Source of the DNA: Candidatus Terasakiella magnetica
GTDB lineage: Bacteria; Pseudomonadota; Alphaproteobacteria; Rhodospirillales; Terasakiellaceae
Reading direction: 5' to 3'
DNA: 64,000 nt
Assembly: GCF_900093605.1 (NCBI RefSeq)
Contig: NZ_FLYE01000012.1
Location: 248,001-312,000 of the forward strand
The translations under genes and the position numbers were made by a program. Numbering within the stretch: position 1 is the stretch's first letter; every line of letters starts with the position of its first letter. Below, piece by piece: positions 43,268 to 53,454 of the stretch. The notes below the pieces were generated by a model that made no database searches, was not told where the DNA came from, and was given only the letters and a program-made list of their open reading frames with translations.

Positions 43268-46200
43268 CTATTCCAGCATTTTTGTCGGGATTTCCATGAG
43301 TTTGGGTGTGTCAGTCCAGAGCAACACGCAACGCACGGGCTTATCGGGGTATATCAGTTGCAAGGCAGCACGATAGGCTTTCATTTGGTTGATATAAATG
43401 GTGGGGACTTTTTTGACCGATCTGGGTGGTGGGCGATTGGTTTTATAATCAACCACAATGATTTCATCGCTTCGTACAAGCAAGCGGTCCACTTGGGCCG
43501 AGATTACCCGCCCATGGACTTCCCCAACAATTGGCACCTCAGCTTGGGAGCCTTCGCCAAACACATCGCTGAACTCTTCATCACTTAGGATGCGCAAAGT
43601 CTCTGCACAGATATCACTTTGCTGGTTTTCATCTAGCCCATGATTGGGCCGTGCAAGATAGCTAATGGCGGCATCCTCGCGCTCCTCTGCTGCAAGCTCG
43701 GGTAAGGTTTGCAACAAGGCGTGAATGATATTCCCGCGTTTATAGCGATAGCCATGATCCGTGCCCAAGGGCGATCGTGTGGCAGGCTCGGGCTCAGTTG
43801 GGCGTGAAGGGGCCAAGGGGCGCGGTGGTGAGGGTTCGCGCCCGGGATTGGTTTTGGCCCAATCGGGAAGGGGGATGGTCTCATAAGCTTGGGTTTCAAA
43901 ACCGGGCTCAATCTTGGCCTCGATTTCTTGGTCGCATTTTAAGCGCAAGACAGAGACTTCATCGGTTTCATCAGATTGATTGATGAAAATATCATCGACT
44001 TCTTCCCCGACTTTAGCCAGCCCATTTTTAATCAGATTATACCAACAATGCGCAGGTGCTGCGCGTTTGGTCTCCCAGCCACATACATAGAGGCGGTCTT
44101 CAGCGCGTGTCAGCGCCACATACAGCAGGCGGCGATATTCTTCATCGCGTTTTCTGGACAGGCGGTCTTTTTCTGCCTTTGAGATATTTTCATAAAATTC
44201 AGATTTGGGCGGCCAGATGAACAGCTCATCGCCTGTTTCAGGGTCATGGGGCCAGAGCAGTTTTTCCCCTTTGGCCGGGGCCTGTAAGGTATCGGGCATA
44301 AAGACGATGGGCGCTTGCAGGCCTTTTGCGCCATGAACGGTCATCACGCGCACGGCATTTTGGCTGGCTTGTTCCAAATCCCGTTTAACCTCGGTCTCAC
44401 CCGTATCAAGCCAGGCAAGAAAACCCTCTAAGGATGGGGTGTGGCTGCGCTCATATTGTAAGGCGAGGTCCAGAAATTCATTAATCGGATCATCGGCTTC
44501 CAGCCCCAAGCGCGAGATGATTTTTTTGCGCCCTTCGCGGGCTGAAAGCACATAGGTGAAAAGCTCAAACGGGCGCACATAATCGGTGCGTGCCATGAGG
44601 TCTTTTAAGAAATTACAGGCACTTAGGTAATGTAAATCATCATTGGCCTTATCGCGCAGGGCCGACCATAGACTGCCTTTGCGCTGATAAGACAGGTTAA
44701 AGAGATCATCATCATTAAGCCCAAGGAGCGGGCCTTTTAACACGCAGGCCAATTGCAGGTCATCATCGGGTTGCAATAAGAAACGGCCCAAGGCAACAAG
44801 GTCCATGACCGCCATTTGCTCACTTAAAATCATCCGGTCCACACCAGCAACCGCGATATTAAGCTCTTTTAAGGAGCGCACCAATTCTTCAACAAAACCA
44901 CTGCGACGACGCACCAGCACCATAATATCACCGGGCTCAATGGGGCGGCCTTTAGCTTCGAGTTTTTCTTGGCTAAGCACCATATGCTGGATGCGCCGCG
45001 CAATCATCTGGGCAAGACGTGCGCGCGGGCTATCGGCCTGAATGCGCTCAATCGGGGGCTTCCATGGGGTGACAGGGGCTGCGGCGGTGGGGATAATGGG
45101 CGGCCAAAGCTCAACTAAGCCGCCATCCTTTGCCCGCCAAGCATCGTGATGGATTTCATCATCAATTTCGACGCCTTGGGCAATGGCGGGATCAGAAAAA
45201 ATCGCATCAACACATTGCAAGACTGCACGGGTGGAGCGAAACGACATGGTCATGGGGATTTCGCGCCAGTCTTGATGAGATTGGGGCACATGATCTCCAA
45301 AATGATGTTTCATGCGCTCAAATTCTGCCGGGTCTGCCCCTTGGAAGGAATAGATCGATTGTTTGACATCACCCACCGCAAAGATGGTGCGTGGGTTTTC
45401 TTCCTCATGGGTACCTTCCCCAACGAAGAATTCTTGGGTGAGGGCTTCAATCACGCGCCATTGGTCCGGGTTGGTATCTTGGGCTTCATCAACCAGCACA
45501 TGCTCAATCCCGCCATCAAGCTTATAAAGCACCCATGGCACGGTTTCTTTGGTGAGCAAATCACGGGTTTTTAAAATCAGATCATCATAATCAAGGGTGG
45601 CGGTGCCTTGTTTATATTTATCATAGGCATCAAGTAGACATTTACCGATGCGCAACAGCCCATTTGTGGTTTGCAAGGTCACAGAAGCGCGGATTTTAGT
45701 TGTGGTGCGCAACATGCGCTCAGCTTCAACACTGAGCACATCAACCGCGCCGGGGCTTTGGCTGGCAGCGGTTTTGGTGATCAGGGTTTTTCGAATATCG
45801 CCACCTGCGGTGAGATAGGCGTTTTTATAGTCATCAAACAGGGAAAGCCGTTCTGCTTGGGTTGCGCCCATCCATTGGGCCAAGACATCACCACGGGCTT
45901 GATCGGTTTTTGATCCTGCCAAAAGCGCATCCATGGCAACGCGCAGGCCCAAGGCATCAAAACTATCTTGCTCACAGGCACGCTCAATAATGCGCTCTGG
46001 TGTATCGGTGGGGGAAAGCTCCATAAGTTCCGCAAGGCGCGTGATCAGTTTGCGCACACCCCCGTGATGGTCCAGCACACGGCGCAAGCGCCCGCGCTCA
46101 CCTGCTAAGGCACCCATGAGTTCAGGAAAGGCCGTTTCATGGATATGGTTGGTGACGGCGCGCAAAGCCTCATAAAGCTCTGGCGTGCGGCCTAATCGAG

Positions 46201-46699
46201 CATCCATCAAGATATCATCTTGGGCTTTTTTTAACAGCTCAGCCGCATTACGTTCATCCATGACCTGAAAATGTGGCGCAAGGCCTGCTTCAAGGGGAAA
46301 GCGGCGCAAGAGCGATTGGCAAAAGGCGTGAATGGTCTGGATTTGCAAGCCACCCGGTGCATCAAGCACATGGGCAAAAAGTTGGCGTGCCAGCGTAAAT
46401 TCATCTTCTTCAGGGCTGCGTGTGAGCAGGTCTTGAAGGGAGGCAGTGAGCTCGTCATTGCCCATGATCGACCATTTGCCCAGCTGGTCGGCAATACGGT
46501 TTGCCATTTCTGCTGCGGCTGCCTTGGTGAAGGTCAGGCATAAAATATGATGGGGCTTGGTGCCTGTGACCATGAGCGAAAGCACGCGGTCCGTCAGGAC
46601 TTTGGTTTTCCCCGTACCCGCATTTGCCGCCACCCACACAGAGGCTTTGGGGTCTGAGGCTTGGCGCTGGGCGATGTTTGGATCAATGAAACCGGTCAT
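43268..46699 (-). CDS. addA: double-strand break repair helicase-nuclease AddA
   Basis: A 1143-aa UvrD-like helicase and nuclease, the alphaproteobacterial counterpart of RecB. Walker A is AANAGTGKTKVLTDR near residue 25-38, with FTKAAAAEMANRIA, VDEAQDTNPDQW (DExx motif II), VGDVKQSIYSFQGAD, and the C-terminal helicase motif VHGAKGLQAPIV and VALTRAEDRL. The RecB-type nuclease with IIVVDYKTNRP is near the end. Its ATG overlaps the addB stop (TAATG), so the two are coupled and act as a heterodimer that resects broken DNA for RecA. Confidence 0.96.
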   Translation of the reverse strand: MTGFIDPNIAQRQASDPKASVWVAANAGTGKTKVLTDRVLSLMVTGTKPHHILCLTFTKAAAAEMANRIADQLGKWSIMGNDELTASLQDLLTRSPEEDEFTLARQLFAHVLDAPGGLQIQTIHAFCQSLLRRFPLEAGLAPHFQVMDERNAAELLKKAQDDILMDARLGRTPELYEALRAVTNHIHETAFPELMGALAGERGRLRRVLDHHGGVRKLITRLAELMELSPTDTPERIIERACEQDSFDALGLRVAMDALLAGSKTDQARGDVLAQWMGATQAERLSLFDDYKNAYLTAGGDIRKTLITKTAASQSPGAVDVLSVEAERMLRTTTKIRASVTLQTTNGLLRIGKCLLDAYDKYKQGTATLDYDDLILKTRDLLTKETVPWVLYKLDGGIEHVLVDEAQDTNPDQWRVIEALTQEFFVGEGTHEEENPRTIFAVGDVKQSIYSFQGADPAEFERMKHHFGDHVPQSHQDWREIPMTMSFRSTRAVLQCVDAIFSDPAIAQGVEIDDEIHHDAWRAKDGGLVELWPPIIPTAAAPVTPWKPPIERIQADSPRARLAQMIARRIQHMVLSQEKLEAKGRPIEPGDIMVLVRRRSGFVEELVRSLKELNIAVAGVDRMILSEQMAVMDLVALGRFLLQPDDDLQLACVLKGPLLGLNDDDLFNLSYQRKGSLWSALRDKANDDLHYLSACNFLKDLMARTDYVRPFELFTYVLSAREGRKKIISRLGLEADDPINEFLDLALQYERSHTPSLEGFLAWLDTGETEVKRDLEQASQNAVRVMTVHGAKGLQAPIVFMPDTLQAPAKGEKLLWPHDPETGDELFIWPPKSEFYENISKAEKDRLSRKRDEEYRRLLYVALTRAEDRLYVCGWETKRAAPAHCWYNLIKNGLAKVGEEVDDIFINQSDETDEVSVLRLKCDQEIEAKIEPGFETQAYETIPLPDWAKTNPGREPSPPRPLAPSRPTEPEPATRSPLGTDHGYRYKRGNIIHALLQTLPELAAEEREDAAISYLARPNHGLDENQQSDICAETLRILSDEEFSDVFGEGSQAEVPIVGEVHGRVISAQVDRLLVRSDEIIVVDYKTNRPPPRSVKKVPTIYINQMKAYRAALQLIYPDKPVRCVLLWTDTPKLMEIPTKMLE

Positions 46700-49600
46700 T
46701 ATTCTTCAGCCTCCCCACCAGAAACCGACCATTCTTTGACCCGTGCGAGATGTTCATAATCAGAAAATTTCGGAGCGTTCTCTGGATTGGGGCGCGAGCC
46801 ATAAGCCGATTCGACCCGGTCAAAGGCAGAGACCAGATGTTGCAGGCCATGAAGGGCTTCTGCGGCTGTTTGTTCAGGGTTATCACTGGCAGCTTTAATT
46901 TCACCTGCCGGATTGGCCCCGCGCAGACGCCAAAATTCAAGCGCTTTAATATCGCGCGGGCCAAATTCCTCAAAACCACCCGCCATGGCAATGGCCCCTT
47001 CTAAAGGCAATTGGGGGGCAAAACCGGCTTCGACTTCGCGCTGGCTGGGTGGAACGCCTGTTTTATAATCGATGATGGCAAGTTCCCCATCTTTATAAAG
47101 GTCCATGCGATCGGCTTTTGCTGAAATGGTAAAAGGTCCGCCCAAGGTTTCAAATGTCAGGGAGCCTTCGATCTCTGAATAGCTTTTGGCAATAAGAGCG
47201 CGGCGCGTTTCTTCTTGTTCAACAAACCAGTTGGCGATGCGTTCAAAACGCGGCCACCAAAAGGCCCAGATGCCGGGGTTATCAAGCTCTGACCCAAAGA
47301 CCTCTTGGCCCATGATGCGCAACTTGTCTGCGGCGTTCTCAGGCAGTGGTTTTGGATGTTTAATCATGAATTTTTCTAATATTTCATGTATGATATTACC
47401 ATAATCTGCCGCACTGGGGTCCGCATCAATAGGGTCAAGTGCTTTGATATTTAAGATGTTTCTGGCATAAATGGCGTATGGATCGCGCATCCAAGTTTCA
47501 ACACGTGTGACATACATTTTTCTGGGGCGTGCAGAAAGCGGTGGGCGCGGGGCAGGCGGGGCAACGGCCTGAATTTTCGCCACATAATCAAGGGCGGCCT
47601 GCATGGAAAGCCAACCGCTTTGACCGCTGAAATCACCAGCTAATTCTGTGCCGCTTAGACGGTTTTCCAAACGGCGCAACCAGCGTGAGCGCACTGTTGG
47701 GGTGCCATCAACGCGCTCTGATCTTGTAATGATGACGCGTTCTGCGCAAAAACTTTGGGTGAAATCATGGGCGGTTTGCCCGATGTGAAATTCTGGTTGG
47801 GGCAGACCGAAATCGCGCATCATGGGGCGGCTCATCCATGGGCTGGCGGTCACATCCGGCGGCCATGTGCCTTCATTCAGTCCCGCCAGCACAATCAAGT
47901 CAGCCTTTTGCAAGCGCGCTTCAAAAAGACCGAGGATAGCAAGGCGGGGATGGGCGCCAAAACGTGGGCGCACGGCCTTGCCCAACATTAACGCATCTAA
48001 AAGGGCGGGGTAGGTTTGTGGGTCGAGCTCACCAAAATCGGCAGTGGCTTCTAAAAGTTCAGAGATGAAATCAGCACTGGTTTCCCCCGCCTCACCCGAC
48101 CAGATGCGCTCAACACCTTTATCTTCCAGTGTTTCAGCGAGGGCTTCAGCCGCCTTAACATGGCTTTCCACCAGTTTGATAAAATCGGTCTTTTTGCGTT
48201 TCATCACCTTGATAAAAGGGTGAAGTGCACTTTCAATCGCGCCGAGTAAGCCGCGTAAGCTTTCAAGCAGCTTTTTTTGGGGGGCGCTCAGGCGATTGGT
48301 GCGTTTGCGCCAATTTGTTTCACAACGATCTAGCGCATGATGCAACCCTTCAATGCCAGAACCCGGGCGGGGACCGCGCAAGACTTGCAGTTCAAGCTGG
48401 CGGATTAAGTGGCGAAAGATTTTGGCTTCCATGGAGGCACTGCTTAAGGGGTGCTTACATAGCGCCAAAAAAGGTACAGGGGCGAAATCTTCTGCCACAC
48501 ATTGGGCCAGCAGGCGCAGGTAGGTCCCTGTGGCGCAATGTTGCAAAGGGGTACCAGCCGAATCGTCAATTTCAATATTCCAGCGGCGCAGCTCAGAAGC
48601 CACACGGCGCGCGAGATTACGATCTGGGGTGACAAGGGCGGCTGTGTTGCCGTCCATACTTAATTCACGGCGCAATAACAGGGCAATGGCTTTGGCTTCT
48701 TCAAACGGGGTGGGGCAATCAATGCGCTCAACCCCATCTAAAAGACCACCTGCGGGATGGTCCATGGTGCGCCATTTATCGGTGCTTGCTGCAGGTAGCA
48801 TAGCCTCACTTAAGAGTTTTGCGCGCAAAGGGTGGGAACCAGCCAGCCCACTTGCCTGCCAGTCTTCAACTTCCTCTGGGGCCATGCGTAGGCGAGACAG
48901 CAGTTGTTTGAGACCATATTGAGGATGATTGGCATCAAGATTTTCCCAATCTTCCTCTTCCATATGGCGATCCAGGCCGGGCAGCACGACCATGCCTTGG
49001 GGCAGACGTGCAATACAAGCCAGCAGTTTGGCAACGGCGGGAATGGAGGCGGTTGAACCAGCTGCAATAATCGGGCCTTGAGGCGGGGTGTTTTCCCAAA
49101 CCGTGCGCTGGGCATCAAGCAGACGATTGCGTCGATCTGCTGGGTCAAGCGTGCCTTCTGCCTCTAAAATTGTTGGCCAGCTGTCGGTGAGGATTTTAAG
49201 GAAATCAAGGGTGATATTCCAATGATCCGCGTAATCTTCTGGCACGAGGGATTGCAGCTCATGAAAAGACAGTCCCTCGGTATGGACTTGATCAAGCAGG
49301 TTTGCCAGCTCGCCTGCAAGCTGGGCGGCTTGGTCTGCGGTGGTATTGCCGCCTTCAAAGGTGAGGATGAGACGGGTGAGCAGCATTTGACGGCGCAAAG
49401 GCGCAATGGCGGGTTTGACCGCATTAAGCCCGCCGATATCTTTCCACCCTGTCAGGCTGAGCTCATCTTCATCCAAGTCCCCAAGGGGCTGCATGCGTGG
49501 CAGTAATAAGGGCTTGCCCTGAGATAAGCGCAAAAAGGCATCGCGCACGGTGCGACAGGCCCGCCTTGTCGGTAACAATAAGGTGACTTGAGAGAGATTT

Positions 49601-49701
49601 TCCGGCTTTGAGCCAAATTTTTCCATAACGCCATGGGCCAACGCATCGGCAAAAGACACGTTGGGTGAAATGCTTAGGACATGTGGCGTTTTCGTATTCA
49701 T
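46699..49701 (-). CDS. addB: double-strand break repair protein AddB
   Basis: A 1000-aa partner of AddA. The N-terminal helicase-like region begins VSFADALAHGVMEKFG and contains TLLLPTRRACRTVRDAFL, without a functional Walker A. The C-terminal nuclease has RVETWMRDPYAIYARNILNI and ELAIIDYKTGVPP (D-Y-K). The last ~320 residues contain no cysteine, so the 4Fe-4S cluster of Bacillus-type AddB is absent. First gene of addB-addA-trxA. Confidence 0.95.
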   Translation of the reverse strand: MNTKTPHVLSISPNVSFADALAHGVMEKFGSKPENLSQVTLLLPTRRACRTVRDAFLRLSQGKPLLLPRMQPLGDLDEDELSLTGWKDIGGLNAVKPAIAPLRRQMLLTRLILTFEGGNTTADQAAQLAGELANLLDQVHTEGLSFHELQSLVPEDYADHWNITLDFLKILTDSWPTILEAEGTLDPADRRNRLLDAQRTVWENTPPQGPIIAAGSTASIPAVAKLLACIARLPQGMVVLPGLDRHMEEEDWENLDANHPQYGLKQLLSRLRMAPEEVEDWQASGLAGSHPLRAKLLSEAMLPAASTDKWRTMDHPAGGLLDGVERIDCPTPFEEAKAIALLLRRELSMDGNTAALVTPDRNLARRVASELRRWNIEIDDSAGTPLQHCATGTYLRLLAQCVAEDFAPVPFLALCKHPLSSASMEAKIFRHLIRQLELQVLRGPRPGSGIEGLHHALDRCETNWRKRTNRLSAPQKKLLESLRGLLGAIESALHPFIKVMKRKKTDFIKLVESHVKAAEALAETLEDKGVERIWSGEAGETSADFISELLEATADFGELDPQTYPALLDALMLGKAVRPRFGAHPRLAILGLFEARLQKADLIVLAGLNEGTWPPDVTASPWMSRPMMRDFGLPQPEFHIGQTAHDFTQSFCAERVIITRSERVDGTPTVRSRWLRRLENRLSGTELAGDFSGQSGWLSMQAALDYVAKIQAVAPPAPRPPLSARPRKMYVTRVETWMRDPYAIYARNILNIKALDPIDADPSAADYGNIIHEILEKFMIKHPKPLPENAADKLRIMGQEVFGSELDNPGIWAFWWPRFERIANWFVEQEETRRALIAKSYSEIEGSLTFETLGGPFTISAKADRMDLYKDGELAIIDYKTGVPPSQREVEAGFAPQLPLEGAIAMAGGFEEFGPRDIKALEFWRLRGANPAGEIKAASDNPEQTAAEALHGLQHLVSAFDRVESAYGSRPNPENAPKFSDYEHLARVKEWSVSGGEAEE

Positions 49702-49843
49702 GCTTTGTTTGTAAAGGGAAAGGAAACAACGGTCTAGAGCGTTTTATAGGCAAGATCACATTGACCTCACGTAAGCGTTACTGGTGAAGCTTGCAAAGAA
49801 CGATAGAATAGGGGACAAATGATAACCGATCAGGAAAATAAAA

Positions 49844-50587
49844 ATGGCGGCCCTAAGCGAAATGACCCAAACACCTGTGGAACCTAAAAAGAAAAAAGCT
49901 CACCTTCTGCCCTTATTCATCGTGGCAGGTGGTATTGCGGCTTTTTTTGCCATGGGCGGGGTGGATTATCTGTCTTTTGAAACTTTGCGCGATAACCGTC
50001 AGGCCATTTTGGACTGGACGCAGAATAATTACGTGATTGCTATTATCGCGTTTATTCTTGCCTATCATGTGGCGGTGATGTTTTCCCTGCCCGGTGCGGT
50101 CTGGCTGTCGCTTACAGGCGGATTTCTTTTTGGCACCGTTGAGGCCACAGCGTATATTGTGGTGGGGGCCACAGCAGGTGCGGTGGGGATTTTCCTGCTG
50201 GCGCGCTATGCCCTTTATGATTTTTTCCATGCCAAGGTGGGCAAAAGCCTCAACCGCATGGAAAAAGGTTTTAAAGAAGATGCCATGAGCTACATGCTGG
50301 TGCTGCGTCTTGTACCGTTATTTCCATTTTGGCTGGTTAATCTGGTGCCTGCCCTGTTAGGGGTGAGCTTGCGCACTTATGTAATTGGCACCTTTTTTGG
50401 CATTATTCCGGGTGCATTTGTCTATGCTTCTGTCGGCAGTGGCCTTGGCGCTGTGTTTGACGAAGGTAAAACACCGGATTTAGGCATTATTTTCAGCCCG
50501 GATATCCTGACACCTATTATTGGGCTAGCGGCCTTGGCCATGGTTCCTGTACTCTATAAAAAAATTAAAAACCGGGGGAAAGCATGA
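49844..50587 (+). CDS. TVP38/TMEM64 (VTT-domain) membrane protein
   Basis: A 247-aa protein with a cytosolic Lys-rich start and multiple helices. The VTT domain shows YHVAVMFSLPGAVWLSLTGG, FLFGTVEATAYIVVGATAGA, and the conserved LRLVPLFPFWLVNLVPALLG and FFGIIPGAFVYASVGSGLG. Such DedA/VTT proteins are linked to lipid scrambling and membrane homeostasis. It overlaps the following flavoprotein gene by 4 bp, a pairing often seen in proteobacteria. Confidence 0.93.
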   Translation: MAALSEMTQTPVEPKKKKAHLLPLFIVAGGIAAFFAMGGVDYLSFETLRDNRQAILDWTQNNYVIAIIAFILAYHVAVMFSLPGAVWLSLTGGFLFGTVEATAYIVVGATAGAVGIFLLARYALYDFFHAKVGKSLNRMEKGFKEDAMSYMLVLRLVPLFPFWLVNLVPALLGVSLRTYVIGTFFGIIPGAFVYASVGSGLGAVFDEGKTPDLGIIFSPDILTPIIGLAALAMVPVLYKKIKNRGKA

Positions 50588-51996
50588 GTAATGTGATCAG
50601 TTGTGACATCTGTGTCATTGGTGGTGGTTCAGGCGGGTTATCCGTGGCTGCTGGCGCTTCACAGATGGGGGCCGATGTTGTCTTGGTGGAAAAAGGCAAG
50701 ATGGGTGGTGACTGTCTCAATTACGGATGCGTGCCTTCCAAAGCTTTACTTGGTGCAGGCCATGCCGCCCAGCATGTGCGCGAGGCGGCAAAATTTGGCA
50801 TTGATGCAGATTTAAAAGGCATTGATCACAAGGCGGTGCATGATCATGTGCATGATATTATTGCAGGCATTGAACCTCACGATTCGGTTGAACGTTTTGA
50901 AGGACTAGGCGTAAAAGTCATTCAAGAGGCAGCCCGTTTTGTTGGCCCGCAAGAAATTGAAGTGGGTGATCAGCGTATTTGTGCCAAGCGGTTTGTCATT
51001 TCCACTGGATCGCGCGCGCGCATTCCGGCAGTTGATGGTTTGGATGAGGTTGATTATTTCACCAATGCAAACCTGTTTGATATGCAGGAAAAGCCTGATC
51101 ATCTTTTGGTGCTGGGCGGTGGCCCCATCGGGATGGAAATGGCCCAAGCTCATCGTCAGTTAGGCTGTGACGTTACGCTATTGGATCGCTCTTCTATTAT
51201 GCCCAAAGATGATGCTGAGCTTGTAGATATCGTGCGCCGTAACTTGGTCCAAGAAGGCGTTGATATTAAAGAAAATATCTCTGTTGAGAAGGTGAGAAAA
51301 GAAGGCGACAACATCATCCTGACAACCGATCAGGGTGAGGTGACAGGCACGCATCTTTTGGTCGCTGCGGGACGTCAAGTCAATGTGGATGGGTTGAATT
51401 TAGAAGCGGCTAATGTGGCTTATGATGATAAAGGCATTCGTGTAGATGCCCGTTTGCGCACGTCCAATAAAAAGATTTTTGCCATTGGGGATGTGGCTGG
51501 TGGTTTTCAGTTTACCCATAAGGCGGGCTATGATGCGGGTATCGTTATTCGCAATGCGCTGTTTAGAATGCCGGCAAAGGCAGATTATAAAGCCTTGCCG
51601 TGGGTGACCTATACCGCACCTGAGCTGGCAACAGTTGGACTTGATGAAGAGGCGGCGCGCAAAGCCCATGGGGAAATACGCATCATGCGCTGGCCTTTTA
51701 GTGAAAATGATCGTGCGCGTGCTGAGCGTAAAACCGAAGGGTTGATCAAGGTGGTAACCAATAAAAAAGGTCTGATCCTTGGTGCCTCCATCGTTGGGCC
51801 TTCAGCTGGGGAATTGATCCAGGTTTGGGTTCTCGCCATTTCACAGAAAATGAAGATTGGGGCCATGGCCTCTATGATTGCGCCTTATCCGACTTTATCT
51901 GAAGTGTCCAAACGCGCAGCGGGCAGTTTTTATACCCCGTCCCTGTTTAGTGAGAAGACCAAGAAGATCGTGCGCTTTTTGCTGCGTTTCGGGTAA
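50584..51996 (+). CDS. pyridine nucleotide-disulfide oxidoreductase (mercuric reductase / lipoamide dehydrogenase-like)
   Basis: A 470-aa FAD enzyme. FAD-binding IGGGSGGLSVAAGA lies at the N-terminus, the redox disulfide in GGDCLNYGCVPSKALL, the NAD(P) fold LVLGGGPIGMEMAQAHRQLG, and FAIGDVAGG. The C-terminal dimerisation domain is present. It lacks the C-terminal cysteine pair needed by true mercuric reductase, so Hg(II) reduction is unlikely. Coupled to the VTT protein; the real substrate of this conserved pair is not known to me. Confidence 0.93.
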   Translation: MSNVISCDICVIGGGSGGLSVAAGASQMGADVVLVEKGKMGGDCLNYGCVPSKALLGAGHAAQHVREAAKFGIDADLKGIDHKAVHDHVHDIIAGIEPHDSVERFEGLGVKVIQEAARFVGPQEIEVGDQRICAKRFVISTGSRARIPAVDGLDEVDYFTNANLFDMQEKPDHLLVLGGGPIGMEMAQAHRQLGCDVTLLDRSSIMPKDDAELVDIVRRNLVQEGVDIKENISVEKVRKEGDNIILTTDQGEVTGTHLLVAAGRQVNVDGLNLEAANVAYDDKGIRVDARLRTSNKKIFAIGDVAGGFQFTHKAGYDAGIVIRNALFRMPAKADYKALPWVTYTAPELATVGLDEEAARKAHGEIRIMRWPFSENDRARAERKTEGLIKVVTNKKGLILGASIVGPSAGELIQVWVLAISQKMKIGAMASMIAPYPTLSEVSKRAAGSFYTPSLFSEKTKKIVRFLLRFG

Positions 51997-52062
51997 GCTG
52001 TTACTTATCCAGCCATGGATTCTGGATCACACCCAGAATGACGAATGGGATAATGAGATCAT

Positions 52063-53454
52063 ATGGATGAGAAACCACATATTGGCCTGAGCCTGTCTGC
52101 ACGTTTGCTTCTTCTCACAGCGATTTTTATTTTGCTGGCGGAAGCTTTTATCTATGTGCCATCCATTGCGCGCTATCGCAAAGTTTACCTTAAAGAACAT
52201 ATGGAAACCGCCCATCTCGCCGCCCTTGCCCTTGAGGCCGCACCGGACCAGATGGTGGATGAGGAGTTGGAAAACCGCCTGTTAAAACATGCCGAGGCCT
52301 ATGGCGTGGTGTTGGTGGAAGGTGAGAAGCGCATGTTGGTTCTTTCCAAAGACATGCCGCCTAAGACAAATCTAACCATTGATCTGAGCACTGAAGATTG
52401 GATGCCCATGGTGATGGGGGCTTTTGAGACCCTGTTTCAGCAGGAAAATCGGGTGCTCAGGGTGGTGGGGCCAAGCCCGCGCGATGAGAATGTGCGCATT
52501 GAAGTGATTATTGATGAAGCGCCCTTGCGCATGGAAATGGCGGATTATTCGCGCCGCATCCTCAATCTCTCTTTAATGATTTCGCTTTTCACCGGGGTGT
52601 TGATTTATGTCAGCCTGCATTGGCTGTTGGTGCGCCCCATTCGCCGTTTGGCAAAAAATATGGCGGAATTTCGGGAAAACCCAGAAGAAGAAAGCTCCAC
52701 CATTGTGCCTTCAGGTCGGCGTGATGAGTTAGGTCAGGCAGAAGGTGAGCTGCAATCCATGCAGGGTGAGCTGCGCAAACTTTTGCGTCAAAAAGACCGT
52801 TTGGCCTCTATTGGTACAGCGGTTGCCAAGATCAATCACGATCTTCGAAACAGCTTGTCAAAAGCCATGTTGATGTCTGACCAGTTAGCGGGCAGTGAAG
52901 ATAAAAAAGTCAGTCAACTTGCTCCGCAACTGTCTCAAACTGTGGATCAGGCCATTGATCTATGTTCGCAAACCATGGATTACGTTTCAAACTCCAGCCC
53001 GCGCTTGGAAAAAGAGCTGTTTTATGTGGGGGACCTTATTGAAGAAGTGATCAGCCATATTCAAGACCTGTGTGATGAAGAAAGCGAGACGATTAATCAG
53101 GTTGATGCCATGGCAGAAGCTGAAGGCGATCTGACCCAGTTGCGCCGTGTGTTGGTGAATTTGTCACGCAACGCCTTACAAATGGGGGCAAGCCGCCTTG
53201 AATATGCTTGTTCAACGGAGGAGCAGGGGGGATGTTTGATTGATGTATCGGATAACGGCCCCGGCCTGCCGCAAAAAGCGCAAGACAACCTCTTTAAACC
53301 GTTTGAAGGTTCTGCCAGACGGGGCGGAACGGGCCTTGGTTTGGTAATTGCGCGCGATATTATGCGCAGCCATGGCGGGGATTTGATCTTGCTTGAAACA
53401 GGGGTGACGGGCACCAGTTTCCGCCTGAGATTACCGAGAGTGGAGATTGCATAA
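52063..53454 (+). CDS. membrane sensor histidine kinase
   Basis: A 463-aa kinase. TM1 lies near residues 12-30 (LLLLTAIFILLAEAFIYV), then a ~130-residue periplasmic sensor, then TM2 (ILNLSLMISLFTGVLIYVSL) and a HAMP linker. The phospho-acceptor region is INHDLRNSLSKAM (H box), and the ATPase has the N box NLSRNALQM, DNGPGLP and GTGLGLVIARD. No response regulator gene is adjacent, so the partner is elsewhere. Its stop overlaps the start of the next methyltransferase gene. Confidence 0.93.
   Translation: MDEKPHIGLSLSARLLLLTAIFILLAEAFIYVPSIARYRKVYLKEHMETAHLAALALEAAPDQMVDEELENRLLKHAEAYGVVLVEGEKRMLVLSKDMPPKTNLTIDLSTEDWMPMVMGAFETLFQQENRVLRVVGPSPRDENVRIEVIIDEAPLRMEMADYSRRILNLSLMISLFTGVLIYVSLHWLLVRPIRRLAKNMAEFRENPEEESSTIVPSGRRDELGQAEGELQSMQGELRKLLRQKDRLASIGTAVAKINHDLRNSLSKAMLMSDQLAGSEDKKVSQLAPQLSQTVDQAIDLCSQTMDYVSNSSPRLEKELFYVGDLIEEVISHIQDLCDEESETINQVDAMAEAEGDLTQLRRVLVNLSRNALQMGASRLEYACSTEEQGGCLIDVSDNGPGLPQKAQDNLFKPFEGSARRGGTGLGLVIARDIMRSHGGDLILLETGVTGTSFRLRLPRVEIA

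Noticed and set aside
50584-51996. True mercuric reductase
   Set aside because: The redox pair is present, but the C-terminal cysteine pair needed to hand over Hg(II) is absent and no mer genes are nearby.
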